From: Mrakia gelida
Lineage: Eukaryota; Basidiomycota; Tremellomycetes; Cystofilobasidiales; Mrakiaceae
Direction of reading: 5' to 3'
DNA length: 64,000 nucleotides
Assembly (NCBI GenBank): GCA_024345305.1
Contig: BRON01000006.1
Span: 1,798,001-1,862,000, forward strand
In this document: positions 24,098 to 34,959 of the stretch, piece after piece
Layout of the letters: each line of letters begins with the position of its first letter
How positions within the stretch are numbered: position 1 is the stretch's first letter
Position numbers and translations under genes: made by a program
The notes under the pieces: generated by a model
Databases searched by the model: none
What the model was told of the DNA's origin: nothing
Seen by the model: the letters and a program-made list of their open reading frames with translations, nothing else

Positions 24098-26416
24098 ATG
24101 GCGAACGACAATGTCAAGCATCAAGCGACTCGACTTCAGGTCGTCTCAGTCGTGATCTTCTACATGGTCGCAGCTCTCATAGTGAGTCTTGTTCTCGCTC
24201 TATGCGTTCTCGAAGAGCTCAACCTGACTCCCTTGTGCTCTCCTCTACCACCAGATGGTCATCGTGTGAGTCCTCTTCTCTTCTCCGTCGCGGTACCGCT
24301 TCGAGCTGGACGAAGTACGCGTTCATCCGAGTTGGGGGAGGAAGCTGCTGGGGCGGGAGACAGCAAGAAAAGGTCGAAGGAGTCCCTTCAACGAGGGTGG
24401 GAAAGCTCAGAGGTCATCCTAGGAGGGACGAAAATCTTCTCTGAGAAGATGAGCTCGGCTCTGAGGACGAGAAAGCGGCGAGCTCCTTCCTCACCTCTTC
24501 TCCTTCTCCTCCCACCTCCCTTCTCCTCCCGCTCCTCCTTCCCCTGTTCGGATCGACCCTCAGCCCTTCCCCAACACTTTCCTCTCTGCCTCCCCATCCG
24601 AACTCTCCAAAGCTGACCCTCTTCCTCTCCTCCTCCTCGTTCCTCCCTCCTCCTGCTCCTCGCCTCGCCTCGCCCTCAGCAACAAATGGGTCCTCCTGAC
24701 CTCGACTCTCCCTCTCACCTTCCTGTTCGCCCAACTCGTTATCGCCGTCCTCCTCATCCACCTCACCTCCTTCGTAGGATTCTTCACTCTTCCTCGGCCA
24801 GACCCCAAGCTCATGAAGGATATCCTCGCCATCGTCATCGTGAACGTGACAGGACTCGTGTTCAACACCTTGTGCTTGATGGTCGTCGATGCGAGTTACT
24901 TCCAGGTCAGTTGCTCGTCCTCTCTTTGTTCTTGGGCTGCTGGGAACTGGGAGAAAGAGGTTGGAAGAGTCTACGAGCTCGAGAGGGTCGAGACAGAGCT
25001 AAGCCCAGGCCTCGCAAGCTGACCTCTGTCCGTCCCTCCCTTCCCTTCCCACCCTCCCTCCCTCCTCGTCCCTCACCTCAGATCGCTCGAGGTCTCGTCC
25101 TTCCCCTCACCGTCTGCCTCGCCTCCCTCCTCCTCCGTCAAAGACCCCCAACCTCCACCATCGTCTGCTGCTCCCTCGTCACCATCGGCTTCCTCTACGG
25201 AATCACGCCCAAAGCCGCGTCGCCAACGAACGATCGAGGAAACACCAAACTCGGAATCGTCTATGGAGTCGTCAGCGCCGTGATGATTGCCGTGCACGCC
25301 ATCCTGGTTAAGTGGAGTCTGAGGAAGGTCGACGTGAAGGACATGGACGCGACTTACGTTATCAAGTGAGTGCGGGAAGGGAAGGGAGGAGGGAGGGAGA
25401 GGGACGCGAACTCGAACGCTGACTCCTTCTCTGTCTTCATTTTCGTTCGTTTTTCAGCCTCGCCTACCTCACCAACCTCATGTCGGCTGTTCTTCTTTTC
25501 CCCGTCTTGGTACGTTACTGCCTTCCCCCGTCAACTCCCGCTTCTCCCTCGTCCCGTCCTCGTCGAAGTCGAACTCAAGCTCACCTCTCCTGCCTTCCCT
25601 TCCCTTCGCTCACAGATCCTCCTCGGAGAAGTCTGGGAATGGAAAGCTCTTCTCACCAACGAGACTGGAACTCTCAAGACTTTCCTCGTTGGATCAGCCG
25701 TGACCGTTCGTCCTGGTTCCCTCTCTCGCTCTTGTCCTTCGTCTCGTCTCCTCCTGCTTGAACGGACTCCTATTCGTTTCTCGCTTTTACAGGGAACCTT
25801 CGGATTCTTCATCTGCATGGCAGGACTTCTCTCCATCACCGTCACCTCTCCCGTGTCGCACATGTTCTCTTCGGTCCGTCTCGTCTCGTTCTTCCCGTGC
25901 ATGAAAGAATTCGACGCGTCGCTGACCTTCCTTTCGTCGTCTCTTCACCTCGCTCGCAGGCCGTCCGATCAGTCCTCCAAACCTTCCTCGGAATCGCCGT
26001 CTTCGGAGACGTCCTCACTGTGTTCGTTTCTCCTTCCCTTTTTTACCCTTCCTTCGTCGTCTTCCTCGCTGACCCCCTCCCTCCCTCCCTCCCTCCTTCT
26101 CCGCCCCCCACCTTCCACTCCACCCTCCCACAGTCCCCGAGCAGTCTCCATAGCCTTCATCATCGCCGGCTCAGCCATGTACGCCTACTTCCGAGCCCAA
26201 GCCCCTCCCCTCGGATCCGTTCCTCCGGCCTCAGCTTCGAAACACCTCGAGGAGGGTGGAGGAAGGAAGGAGGACAAGGAGGAGAGCGTACCCATGCTCG
26301 AGAAGAACAGCAGCGGGAACCAGAAGGTGTTCGATGAGGATGAGGAGAGGGAGGGAGATTTGGGAGGGTACAGGGAGGAGGACGATGATGAGGCGAGAGG
26401 AGCGAGGAAGGGTTGA
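24098..26416 (+). CDS. Nucleotide-sugar / triose-phosphate transporter family protein
   Basis: Nine exons (24098-24181, 24255-24265, 24680-24905, 25082-25365, 25458-25509, 25616-25705, 25793-25873, 25960-26021, 26134-26416), about 390 residues. The pattern is that of the SLC35/TPT drug-metabolite transporter superfamily: about ten hydrophobic helices, NKWVLLTSTLPLTF after helix 1, and VVDASYFQIARGLVLPLTV followed by LLLRQRPPTSTIVCCSL, as in SLC35C-like (GDP-fucose-type) members. The C-terminal pair GTFGFFICMAGLLSITVTSP and QTFLGIAVFGDVLTV is the usual internal repeat. An acidic cytosolic tail of ~60 residues follows. Expected to move an activated sugar into the Golgi lumen by antiport; the substrate is not predictable. 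Exon 2 is only 11 bases, required for phase. Confidence 0.85.
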
Positions 26417-26816
26417 ACGGGTGGGCGGAGTTGGGTTTTTTTGTGTTTCGTTGCTTCTGAAAAAGGGAACGAACCGTCCTATATTGATCTATCATCGAAC
26501 ACTTTCTTCCATCTCTCTTCGTCTTCCACTCTTCGAGCTTTCGTTCCGTTTGTTGATTTCTCGCTCTCTTCCCTTCGTTCGTTCATGTTCGTCCGTGTTG
26601 TTTCGTGGTTTTTCGCTTTGATCCTGCTCTTTTCTATGATGGACAAAGAGTTTGCTGCTCTTTCTGGATTGAGCGTTCTGTCTCGAGAAGCAAAGATAAC
26701 AAAGACTTCATCGATCTGGGAAGAAAGGGCGGGAAGATGGGTCGAACGCGACGCGTCTCGTTCTCACCACCGTCCCTCCCTCCTCCCTCCTCGACCCCAA
26801 CTTCAACGGCACAAAC
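26417..26816. other. Convergent intergenic region
   Basis: 3' flanks of the transporter (+) and the small mitochondrial-type gene (-). T-rich between 26430 and 26640. No supported gene. Confidence 0.45.
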
Positions 26817-27326
26817 TCAACCAGCCATCCTAGTAGGTTGTCCGTCCTTAGGTCCCTATAACCCCCAAACCAAGATCAATGCAAGCAAAACAAGTCAGCT
26901 CTGCTCTCGTGATCTTTCCTCCCCTCTCCCTCACCCTCTGCCCCCAACTCCTCCTCTTCTTCCTCCAAACTCACCTTCCTATTCGACCCTCCCGTAACCT
27001 CAACCTTATCCCTCGTCCAAACGTACGCTCCAATCCCCAGGGCGAACACGATCCCTCCGGGTACGAGGAGGTTCGATGAGCCCGCGGGAGGCGCGTTGGG
27101 TGCAGGAGGAGGAAGAGTGGGTTTGTGGTCGGCCGGGTTGGGGGAGGTGATGGATCTTTGGGCCTGGGAGTGCGAACGCAAAGAAAGAAAGGAGGGAAGA
27201 AGGGGGAGAAGAAAGGGAGGAGAGACGGGGGAGGGAGAGGGAGGGAGAGAGGGGACGAACGACGTTGAGGAAAGGGAGCCGAGATTGAGGAGAGAGGGTT
27301 CGGAGGGTAGTTGGTCTGAGGAGCAT
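26817..27326 (-). CDS. Small single-span protein, probably mitochondrial
   Basis: Three exons (27326-27261, 27163-26975, 26855-26817), about 97 residues. The N-terminus MLLRPTTLRTLSPQSRLPFL is rich in Arg, Ser and Leu with no acids, as in mitochondrial presequences. A Pro-rich linker and one membrane helix (LLVPGGIVFALGIGAYVW) follow, then a short tail ending DGQPTRMAG. I take the GTGAGT at 26974 as a donor: it is followed by GAGCTGAC and a TATAG acceptor. Without it the tail becomes an acidic run that looks like intron sequence. Size and layout suit a respiratory-chain or inner-membrane accessory protein, but the family is not recognised. Confidence 0.6.
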
Positions 27327-27844
27327 GGCTTGATGTAGTTTCTTGGGTTTGGGAGGGAGATGGTTGTTGGAGGGAAGAGGAAGGTGGAGAAGGAGGGAGG
27401 AGGCGAGGGGGGCGAAGCGTCATTTCGTGGAGCGAACGGAGGGCTGAATCGAGGGAGGCAGAATTGTCGGATTCGGTCCCTGTTAGAATGTCGGTAGCAC
27501 GGTTTTAAGAGATGTTGAGGTGGATTTCATGAAGAACGTAGCGAGGGAACTACACGAAGAGCGGAGGAAGAGGGGGGGCCACGACGCGACGCGTCGTGTG
27601 AACTTCTTGTTCACCACCAGTGTCGAGTTGGCTCTTTCGTTTGTTGTTCGATGCTTTACTGCAATGAAAGTTTGAATGTCGGATGAGAAGATGAAGAAGG
27701 TTTGCCTGGCAATCGTCCGACAAGGGAAGGAAAGGAAAGGCGTCGGTTTCGATCAAAACCATTCGAAGAGAGCTCGTCTCGAGCCGAGTTTCTGCCCGAC
27801 TTCAAGCGCCTCCCTCTAACTCCCACCTTCACATACTATTCAAG
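27327..27844. other. Divergent upstream region
   Basis: Between the small mitochondrial-type gene (-) and the unknown gene at 27845 (+). ACGCGT near 27588. No supported gene. Confidence 0.45.
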
Positions 27845-29115
27845 ATGCAGGAAGCTGACCAGCTCGACCTCTCGTCGCTTGTAAGTCCATGCCCGCGTCG
27901 TTTTTAGTGAGTTCAGACGGGACGGGAACCTTGTTTACCTTTCCCTCCCTCCCTCCCTCCCTCCCGCTTTCTCTCGCCCTCGCAGATCATCACCACGCAG
28001 ACACCCCTCCCTCTCGATATCGCCTTCATCATCAAGTTCTTCATCCCTCAGGATCCACACTCCTCCCTCTCAACTCACCTCGCCCTTGCAGGAGTCTCAC
28101 AGCTTGTTCGCTCGTCGCCTTACCCGTCCGACGACGCCTGGAGGAAGGTCTGCCTTTCTGCTGGGATCGGAAAGCCGACCTATCTGGAAGATAAGAAGTC
28201 TTGGAAAGAGGTCGCTGTGGAGGTTGCGACGTTCTTGGCGAGGGAGGAGAAGGGGACAAGAATCACGAACGGACCGTGGAGCTCGAGGATGAAGCGAAGT
28301 CAGGGCAGCGGGACGATGTTCTTGATTGAGACGGCTATCCAGGCTTGGGAGTCACATGGGATGGAAGGACTGGTAGAAAATGAGTTTGATGGGAAGAAGG
28401 TGGAGTGGAGAAGCTTGAAGGGGAATCCTTTTGTCGGACACCGCGTGAGTGGACGCGCGTCGTGGTCTTCTTACTCACATCGTTTTCACTGACCTCTGCA
28501 CACTCTCGCTCTACAGCTCTTCGCAAGCACTGCAATGAAGTCTCTCAGGGTCGAGATCGAGCTGCTCTACGGCCCAGGTCGACAAATCCTCGTCGAGAAC
28601 GCGTTCGGAATCACCGTCACGGATCTTTGGATTGCAATTCGTCGCTGGTAAGATCATCCCCTCTCCCATCATCTACGAGCTAATCATACTGAGACTTTTA
28701 AATTCTCTTCTCTTTCACAGTCTCCTCGAACCCCTCCCCATCCACGGCCCTCTCTCCCTCAACGCGATTTGGGACGACGTCGACGACCGAGTGATGCCTC
28801 AGCTCATTCGCGTCAACAGAGCTGGAGATCCTCTTCCCGTCTCGGACACTATCTTTCGTCCTACGGCGGGAGGTTTCGAGGAATGGATTCAGCAAATCCA
28901 TCGGAGTCGACCGGGCTACAAAGTCGAGGACGCGTCGCTCGCGACTTTGTTCTTCCCGAATGGATGGTCAGTTCGGAGTTTTCCTCGATCTTTCGGACGC
29001 GGAACGTGCTAAAATACTTGTTCGTTCGTTGTATCGTCGTAGCCAAGTTAATCAGTCGAAGCTGGACGTCGGAAAGGGAAGGTTGATCCTCTTGCTCGAC
29101 GATATTCAGGGCTAG
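27845..29115 (+). CDS. Hypothetical protein
   Basis: Five exons (27845-27880, 27986-28444, 28517-28647, 28721-28966, 29043-29115) close in phase to about 314 residues. No signal peptide or membrane segment. The first half is mixed helical (DIAFIIKFFIPQD, WKEVAVEVATFLAREEKG). The second half, LRVEIELLYGPGRQILVENA ... GITVTDLWIAIRRCLLEPL, recalls the small alpha/beta domain common in uncharacterised basidiomycete proteins (DUF6699-like), but I cannot confirm that. The last intron, with a GTCAGT donor, leads to a short terminal exon ending LLLDDIQG. Function unknown. Confidence 0.65.
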
Positions 29116-29291
29116 AGGCGGTGGAGGGTTGGGTGGAGGGTCGCGCTCGTTTCATTTATCGTATTTGTGTCACAATATTAGAAGATTATATGGTCTCTTC
29201 TGGTCGTCTTTGAGGTGATCGTGTCCTCGAGTTCGCGACGCGTCGTTCGCCTCGCCTGCGTTCCGTCCATCATCAGTTTCCTTCGTTTACC

Positions 29292-29631
29292 GGAGAGAAG
29301 AAGGAGGAGGTCGTCACCTCTATGGGACCTGCTATTGCTGAGGGTGAGTCTGGCCAAAAACTGACCTCTTGATGGTTCTCAGCGATATCGAGGTCGTCCA
29401 GCTGAGCTGACCCTCTTTCCCCCCCCTCCCCTTCGTGACTTTTGCAGGAGAGCTCGTCTTCGGAGTTGCTCACATCTTCGCTTCGTGAGTACCCTCCCTC
29501 TCTCTCTCTACCATACGCGCTTTTCCATCGAAAGAGAGAGAGAGAACGGAACCGCTGACTCTTCGTCTCTCTTCCTCTCCCTCCCTCCCTCTCTTGTTCC
29601 CTCGTCCCTCCAGCTTCAACGACACTTTCGT
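29292..29631 (+). pseudogene. Truncated duplicate of the RPS14 5' region
   Basis: This 340-base stretch matches 33514-33853 of the intact RPS14 gene almost base for base across the rest of exon 1, intron 1, exon 2, intron 2 and the first bases of exon 3, including both introns and their splice sites. It starts within codon 8 (no ATG or first seven residues) and the match stops abruptly after the exon 3 bases TTCGT, so it cannot encode uS11. Continued in the RPS14 frame it runs into unrelated sequence and stops near 29713. Intron identity this high implies a recent DNA-level duplication, not retroposition. Confidence 0.9.
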
Positions 29632-30141
29632 CCTTGTCTCCGATTCCGCAATTTTACAAGTTCACGAGAGCCAACGTTATCGCCGAGATCTACGACTCTG
29701 TCATCCCTCCATATAAAAACAAAAGAAAGCAACGATCTCGAGGCGCGCTTCTTTCCCCTCCTCTCGCGATCAACACCGACTCATCCGACCCTTCGTCGTT
29801 CGACCTCCTCATCCTCCTTCCTTTCCTCAACCCACGACCACCTTCACCTCCCACCTCAACCCTCAGAGCCCCGCCGCCTCAGCAGCTCTTCGATCGATCA
29901 CTCGCAGGTTTTCTCCTCCATTCTCCCCCTAACGGCCCTTCTCCTTCCCCCTCCCCTCCCTCCTCCTCCTCTCGACCCCTCCCAAAATCAACCCTCTCTT
30001 CCCCTCCCTTCCTCGCTCACCCAAACCCTCTTCGTCATCCACCACCGACCGCCCCCCCACTCCCTCTCCTTCTTCCTCCCCTCTCTCCCTTGGAAAGGAC
30101 CTTTCCCTCGCTAGTCTATGAAATCGAACTCGACCAACAAG
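29632..30141. other. Upstream region of HYM1
   Basis: Pyrimidine-rich leader/promoter region of HYM1, with a TATAAAA-like element at about 29712-29718. A long open frame runs through it, but it encodes only Pro/Ser/Leu low complexity and begins inside the duplicated RPS14 fragment. Confidence 0.45.
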
Positions 30142-32769
30142 ATGAACTTCTTCGCCAAACGACCAAAGACACCTGCTGAGCTCGTCAAAGCAGTCAAGGA
30201 TCTGTTGGCTCCAGGAGGAAGGCTAGACGGAACTTCAGGGAACATTGATGGAAGGAAGAAGGTAAGTTTGACTTCTTCCTGGGAGCTTTCTGAGCTGTCG
30301 TGAGCCGCGGTTGGAGGTGTGCGTTTGAGGGAGGGAGGGAGGGTTGTGATGGTGAGAGGAGGAGGAAGGAGGTCGAAGGGAGGCAGCCCTCGAGAGCTCA
30401 GCCGTCTGCAGAGCCCAGTAACTGCTAGCGCACAGCCTCGAGCTCTCTTAGACGCCGCAGCGGACGGTTGTCTCTCTCGAGCTGCAGAGTCAGGAGCGAG
30501 AGGCGATGGCGAGAGGGGAGGGAGAGGTCGAAGGGATGAGCTCGTCCCACCTCCTTCCCCCGAACCTTCGACCTCGAGCTCGGAACCATGCCTTTCCCCG
30601 TCACTTCCAGAGCATTATCGGAGGGGATCTATGTGCTCGTGCAAGGCAGAAGCTGCTCGACGAAGCAGAGGTGTTTCGGTGGAATGAGCTTGAGGAGGGA
30701 GGGGCTGGGAAGGGTCGATCGACCGAGCTCGTTGTCCGTCCGAGCTCGACCTCGCCCACAGCAGCTAGAATTCTCCGAGGTCTATACGGCTGCGGGTCTG
30801 TCCTCTATGCTTTTGGGATGGGCAGAGTTGGAAGATGTAGAAGAACAACGAGGGTCGTCCAGAGGGAGGCTCGAGGCCGGATCAACTTCTACCCTGCTTT
30901 CGACCTGTCGAGTAGTCCGCTGATCTGTTCCTTTCTTGTGACGTCTCACAGGCCAACGAAGAGCTCTCGAAGCTGCTAGTTCAGATGAAGGTTCTGCTTT
31001 ACGGTGATGCTGGCGAGTCCTTTCTCCCGTGTCTTTCATCGAGCGACTCGGATCACCCTCCGCTCCCTGTTCGACATCGAAGCTCACCGACTTGCCTTCC
31101 TTCGTTTTCCAGAAACCGACGCCTCGCCAGAAGCTACTGCTCAGCTCTCACAGGAAGCCTACAACCACGACGTTCTGCTTCTTCTCGTCGAGCGGATCGG
31201 AGGATTCGAGTTCGAGGTCCGTTCAGCTCGACTTCTCTCGTCTTCCCTTCGCGTCCGCTGATGTCCCTTGTTCGCCTTTCTTCGTTCGACTTTGACCTTC
31301 TCTCAGGCCAAGAAGGACGTCACTCAGATCTTCAACCATCTCCTTCGCAGACAGATCGGCTCTCGTTTCCCAACGGTCGAGTACATCGCAAAGAAGCCTC
31401 AAATCGTCTTTGCGACCCTGAAAGGGTTCGTTTCGCGTCCTCTGCCTCCTCTCCCGTTCCATTGAGTTTGCCCCTCGCTAACGTTTCGAACGCTTCCTCT
31501 TTCACGTCTCACAGATACGCCAACGAGGACGTCGCTCTCAACACCGGAATGATTCTCAAAGAGATGCTTCGGTCGGAATCGCTAGCCAAGATCCTCCTCT
31601 ACTCTGAGCAGTGAGTCTGACGCGTTCGTACGAACAGTATGATGGTCGAGCTCGAATTGACGAAAGTGCTTCGCTCGCTCGCAGGTTCTACTCGTTCCCA
31701 GCTTACATCGAGAACACGACGTTCGGAATCTCGTGCGACGCGTTCGGAAATCTCAAAGTGAGTTGACCACTCCTCGCGTCCTCGCACTCCTCGCATCCTC
31801 GCGGTTCCTTCCATCCTCGTACTGACGGGCCGTTGAACATCTCTGTCCTCTCAGGAAACTCTGACGAAGCACAAGCCGATGGTTGCTGCTTACCTCGACG
31901 CGAACTACGACCGAGTGCGTCTCATTCTTTTCCATCTCTTCGCGTCGCCTCTTCCTTCTACTGCGAAATCTAGACTGACGACATCGACCCCCTGATTCTC
32001 TTCTATCTCGACAGTTCTTCTCCACCTACACCACTCTCATCCTCTCTTCCAACTACGTCACGAAACGACAATCCATCAAACTCCTCGGAGAAATCCTCCT
32101 CGACAGGGCCAACTACTCGGTCATGACTCGTTACATCTCGAACGAGGCCAACCTCAAGATGATGATGAACCTGCTTCGGGACAAGAGCAGAAACATCCAG
32201 TTTGAGGCGTTCCATGTCTTCAAGGTTCGTTCGAACTCCCTCGTCGCGTCTCCTCCGCGACAGCTCTCTCCGAGCGTTGACTTCCTTGTCCTCGAGCGAA
32301 GAAGCCCTTTAGACATCGATTGATCCTGATCCTTTCTCCTTGCACGCAGGTCTTCGTCGCGAACCCCAAGAAGCCCGAGGCCATCGAGTCGATTCTGAGG
32401 AGGAACAAGGATCGTCTTCTGACTTTCTTGAAGGAGTTCCACAACGACAAGGACGGTGAGTCGATCTTCGTGCCGAATCGAGATCCACTCGTTAGACTCG
32501 CACTGACTCGCATCGCAACTCCTCTTCGAACGCACAGACGAGCAATTCAACGTACGTCTTTCCGCGTCGCCATCTCGCCCATCCCTTCTTGCCCGCGCTG
32601 ACCACCTCCCTTCTCTCTCGCTTTCCTTACTCCCACAGGACGAGAAACAGTTCCTGATAGTGCAGAGTGAGTATTCATCGTCCTCTGGATCCTCGGAACC
32701 AAACTCGAGCCGTCGTCGCGTTGCTGACCTGCTCCTCTTCCTCCTCCTTTTCCAGTCCAGCAGCTCTGA
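30142..32769 (+). CDS. HYM1: Mo25/Hym1 (CAB39) scaffold protein
   Basis: Armadillo-like scaffold that activates GCK/STE20-type kinases; in fungi part of the RAM/MOR polarity pathway. Twelve exons (30142-30261, 30952-31012, 31113-31216, 31307-31425, 31515-31610, 31685-31757, 31855-31914, 32015-32224, 32350-32455, 32538-32551, 32639-32666, 32756-32769) give about 334 residues, the normal family length. Diagnostic blocks: [70 protein letters not shown] and DEQFNDEKQFL. Start taken at [15 protein letters not shown]; an in-frame ATG 24 bases upstream is possible. Intron 1 is long (690 bases). Intron 2 appears to start with GC (GCGAGT at 31013), and the exons at 32538 and 32756 are 14 bases each. 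Confidence 0.95.
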
Positions 32770-33492
32770 TCTCGATCTCTGTTCTCGACATACGCCCCAT
32801 CCCACCTTGCTTCACTCAGTTTCCTCGCTCCCTTGTTTGTCCTCGCATTCCTTGCCTTCTCACAGTTACCTTACAGCTCGTCCCACTCGTCGTTCTCCAC
32901 ACGCTCCTTTGCTTTCTTCTCGGTTCTCTCGGTTCCATCGCGCTGCGATCTCTTTCTCCTCGCATCTCACTCTCTAATACCTTTCCAGCTTTCTTTGTCG
33001 CGTTATATCTCGCCCTTCTGGCGTTCATCTCCCTCGTTCGTTTCGACCCTCACCCAGACTCTCTCTCTCTCTCGCTTTCTCTTCGTTTTCCTCCTCTTCC
33101 AGCTTTGATACCCTCGCATTGGACTCTCCCTTTTGCCGTATGCGATCCAACCCGGATACATGCCTTGTCCCCCATACCGCGCGAACGAGGAAGAGAGAAG
33201 CAAGGCTCGTGCGAGCAAGGGAGCTAAGGAAGAGCGCGACAGCGCTTCTTCCTCCCTTTTCTCTCCCTTTGAAAACCTTCACCGCTGATTTCACTAGGAT
33301 CATTCAATCTCTTATCTCCTGACTACTGCATAGGAGTTGCTTCGTCCCCGAAACTGTACCAGAAAAAGTAGAGATTCGAGGTCGAACGGACTGCGTACTC
33401 CCAGCTCTCGAAAAAAACGCTCTCCCTTCCTCCCCTTCCCTGGTCTTCAACGTTCACCACAACTTTCACAAGCACTCCCTTCCTTTACTACT
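32770..33492. other. HYM1 3' flank and RPS14 promoter
   Basis: No supported coding sequence. CT-rich to about 33110. The last 150 bases before the RPS14 ATG are the expected place for ribosomal-protein promoter elements, but I recognise no specific motif. Confidence 0.45.
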
Positions 33493-34504
33493 ATGGCACC
33501 CAAGAAGAGCACTGGAGAGAAGAAGGAGGAGGTCGTCACCTCTATGGGACCTGCCATCGCTGAGGGTGAGTCTGGCCAAAAAACTGACCTCTTGCTCGTT
33601 CTCAGCGGTATCGAGGTCGTCCAGTTGAGCTGACCCTCTTTTTCCCCCTCCCTTTCGTGACATTCGCAGGAGAGCTCGTCTTCGGAGTTGCTCACATCTT
33701 CGCTTCGTGAGTACCCTCTCTCTCTCTCTCTACTATACGCGCTTTTCCATCGAAAGAGAGAGAGAGAACGGAACCGCTGACTCTTGGTCTCTCTTCCTCT
33801 CTCTCCCTCCCTCTCTTGTTCCCTCGTCCCTCCAGCTTCAACGACACCTTCGTTCACGTTACCGATCTTTCTGGAAAGGAGACCATCTCCAGGATCACCG
33901 GTGGTATGCAGGTCAAGGCCGATAGGGACGAGTCCTCTCCCTACGCTGCCATGCTTGCCGCTCAGAAGTGCGCCGAGCGATGCAAGGAGGTCAGTTCATC
34001 TTCCTTCCCTTCCCTCCCGTCTCCCTCCTTCGCTTTTACTGATACCTCCTTTCTCTTTCTCAGATCGGAATCACCGCCCTCCACATCAGTTCGTCCATCA
34101 TTTTCGACTCGTTTGCCGGCGGCGTTGGCTAGGAAAAGCTCAGACGAGACGAGACGACGAGCAGAAGATTGACGAGCTCTCCCTTTCCTTCCTCTTCCAC
34201 TCTCCTCCCTTGTAGAGATCCGAGCCACTGGAGGAACTGGAACCAAGACTCCCGGACCTGGAGCCCAGTCCGCTCTCCGAGCCCTCGCCCGAGCTGGAAT
34301 GAGGATCGGTCGAATTGAGGACGTTACCCCCGTCCCCACCGATTCCACCAGGAGAAAGGGTGGACGACGTGGACGTCGTGTAAGTTCACGTCTCCCTTCA
34401 CCCCTCTCCCACTTGGCACCTCCTCGTCTATCCCATCTACTCGAGCACACACTGACCTTCCTTCCTATCTCTTTCGTCTCGTTCTTCGCGTCCCACAGCT
34501 CTAG
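33493..34504 (+). CDS. RPS14: 40S ribosomal protein S14 (uS11)
   Basis: Small-subunit protein of the platform, needed for late 18S rRNA maturation. Six exons (33493-33565, 33670-33706, 33836-33989, 34064-34088, 34216-34379, 34499-34504), 152 residues, about the usual length. Conserved blocks: [60 protein letters not shown] and the basic end [11 protein letters not shown]. The last exon holds only the final leucine and the stop. A truncated copy of the 5' part lies 4.2 kb upstream. Confidence 0.97.
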
Positions 34505-34959
34505 GCACCTTCACCCTCTACTTCCTCGACTCTTCGCAAGGATGCGCTTTTGTGTTTCTTCTTTGTTGGAGGGTTTGGGATCTGGTTGGTTTGGGCTGTT
34601 TTGGAGAGGAGGGTTTGCTTGTCGTACCGTCGCTGGCTTGGTTATCTTGATCAACCCAGGCGCGAAAAGGCGATTCAGACCACGAGAGAGAGCAAGACAG
34701 ACTCAGATGTCAGAGGAGCGAAGAGGTCGAAAACTGAGAGAATGAGAGTCGTTTGTTGGTCGCAGAGACGAAAAAGACGCGATTAGGGAGAGCTCGGCGT
34801 TCAAATGAGCTGTTTGGTGACGATCAGGAACCAAATGGCACCCAGGAAGTCTACTGGAGGGAAGAAGGAGAGGGAGGAGGAAAAGCGAAAGCGGCGAGCT
34901 CGACCCTGCGTTCTTCCCTTCGGTGGACTTGTTGAGGGCCTTTCCGTGAACCAACCACG
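34505..34959. other. Intergenic region with an RPS14-like start fragment
   Basis: 3' flank of RPS14 and upstream region of the next gene. At 34836 an ATG begins MAPRKSTGGKKER, nine of whose first eleven residues match the RPS14 N-terminus [11 protein letters not shown]. It then runs into low-complexity Lys/Arg/Glu and no exon can be joined to it convincingly. Confidence 0.4.

Noticed and set aside
29634..30179. Open frame of 181 codons upstream of HYM1
   Set aside because: It starts at the RPS14 fragment border without a proper ATG, is Pro/Ser/Leu low complexity, and overlaps the HYM1 start in another frame.
30506..30979. Open frames inside HYM1 intron 1
   Set aside because: They lie between a clear donor at 30262 and a clear acceptor at 30951 of a confidently identified gene and resemble no protein.
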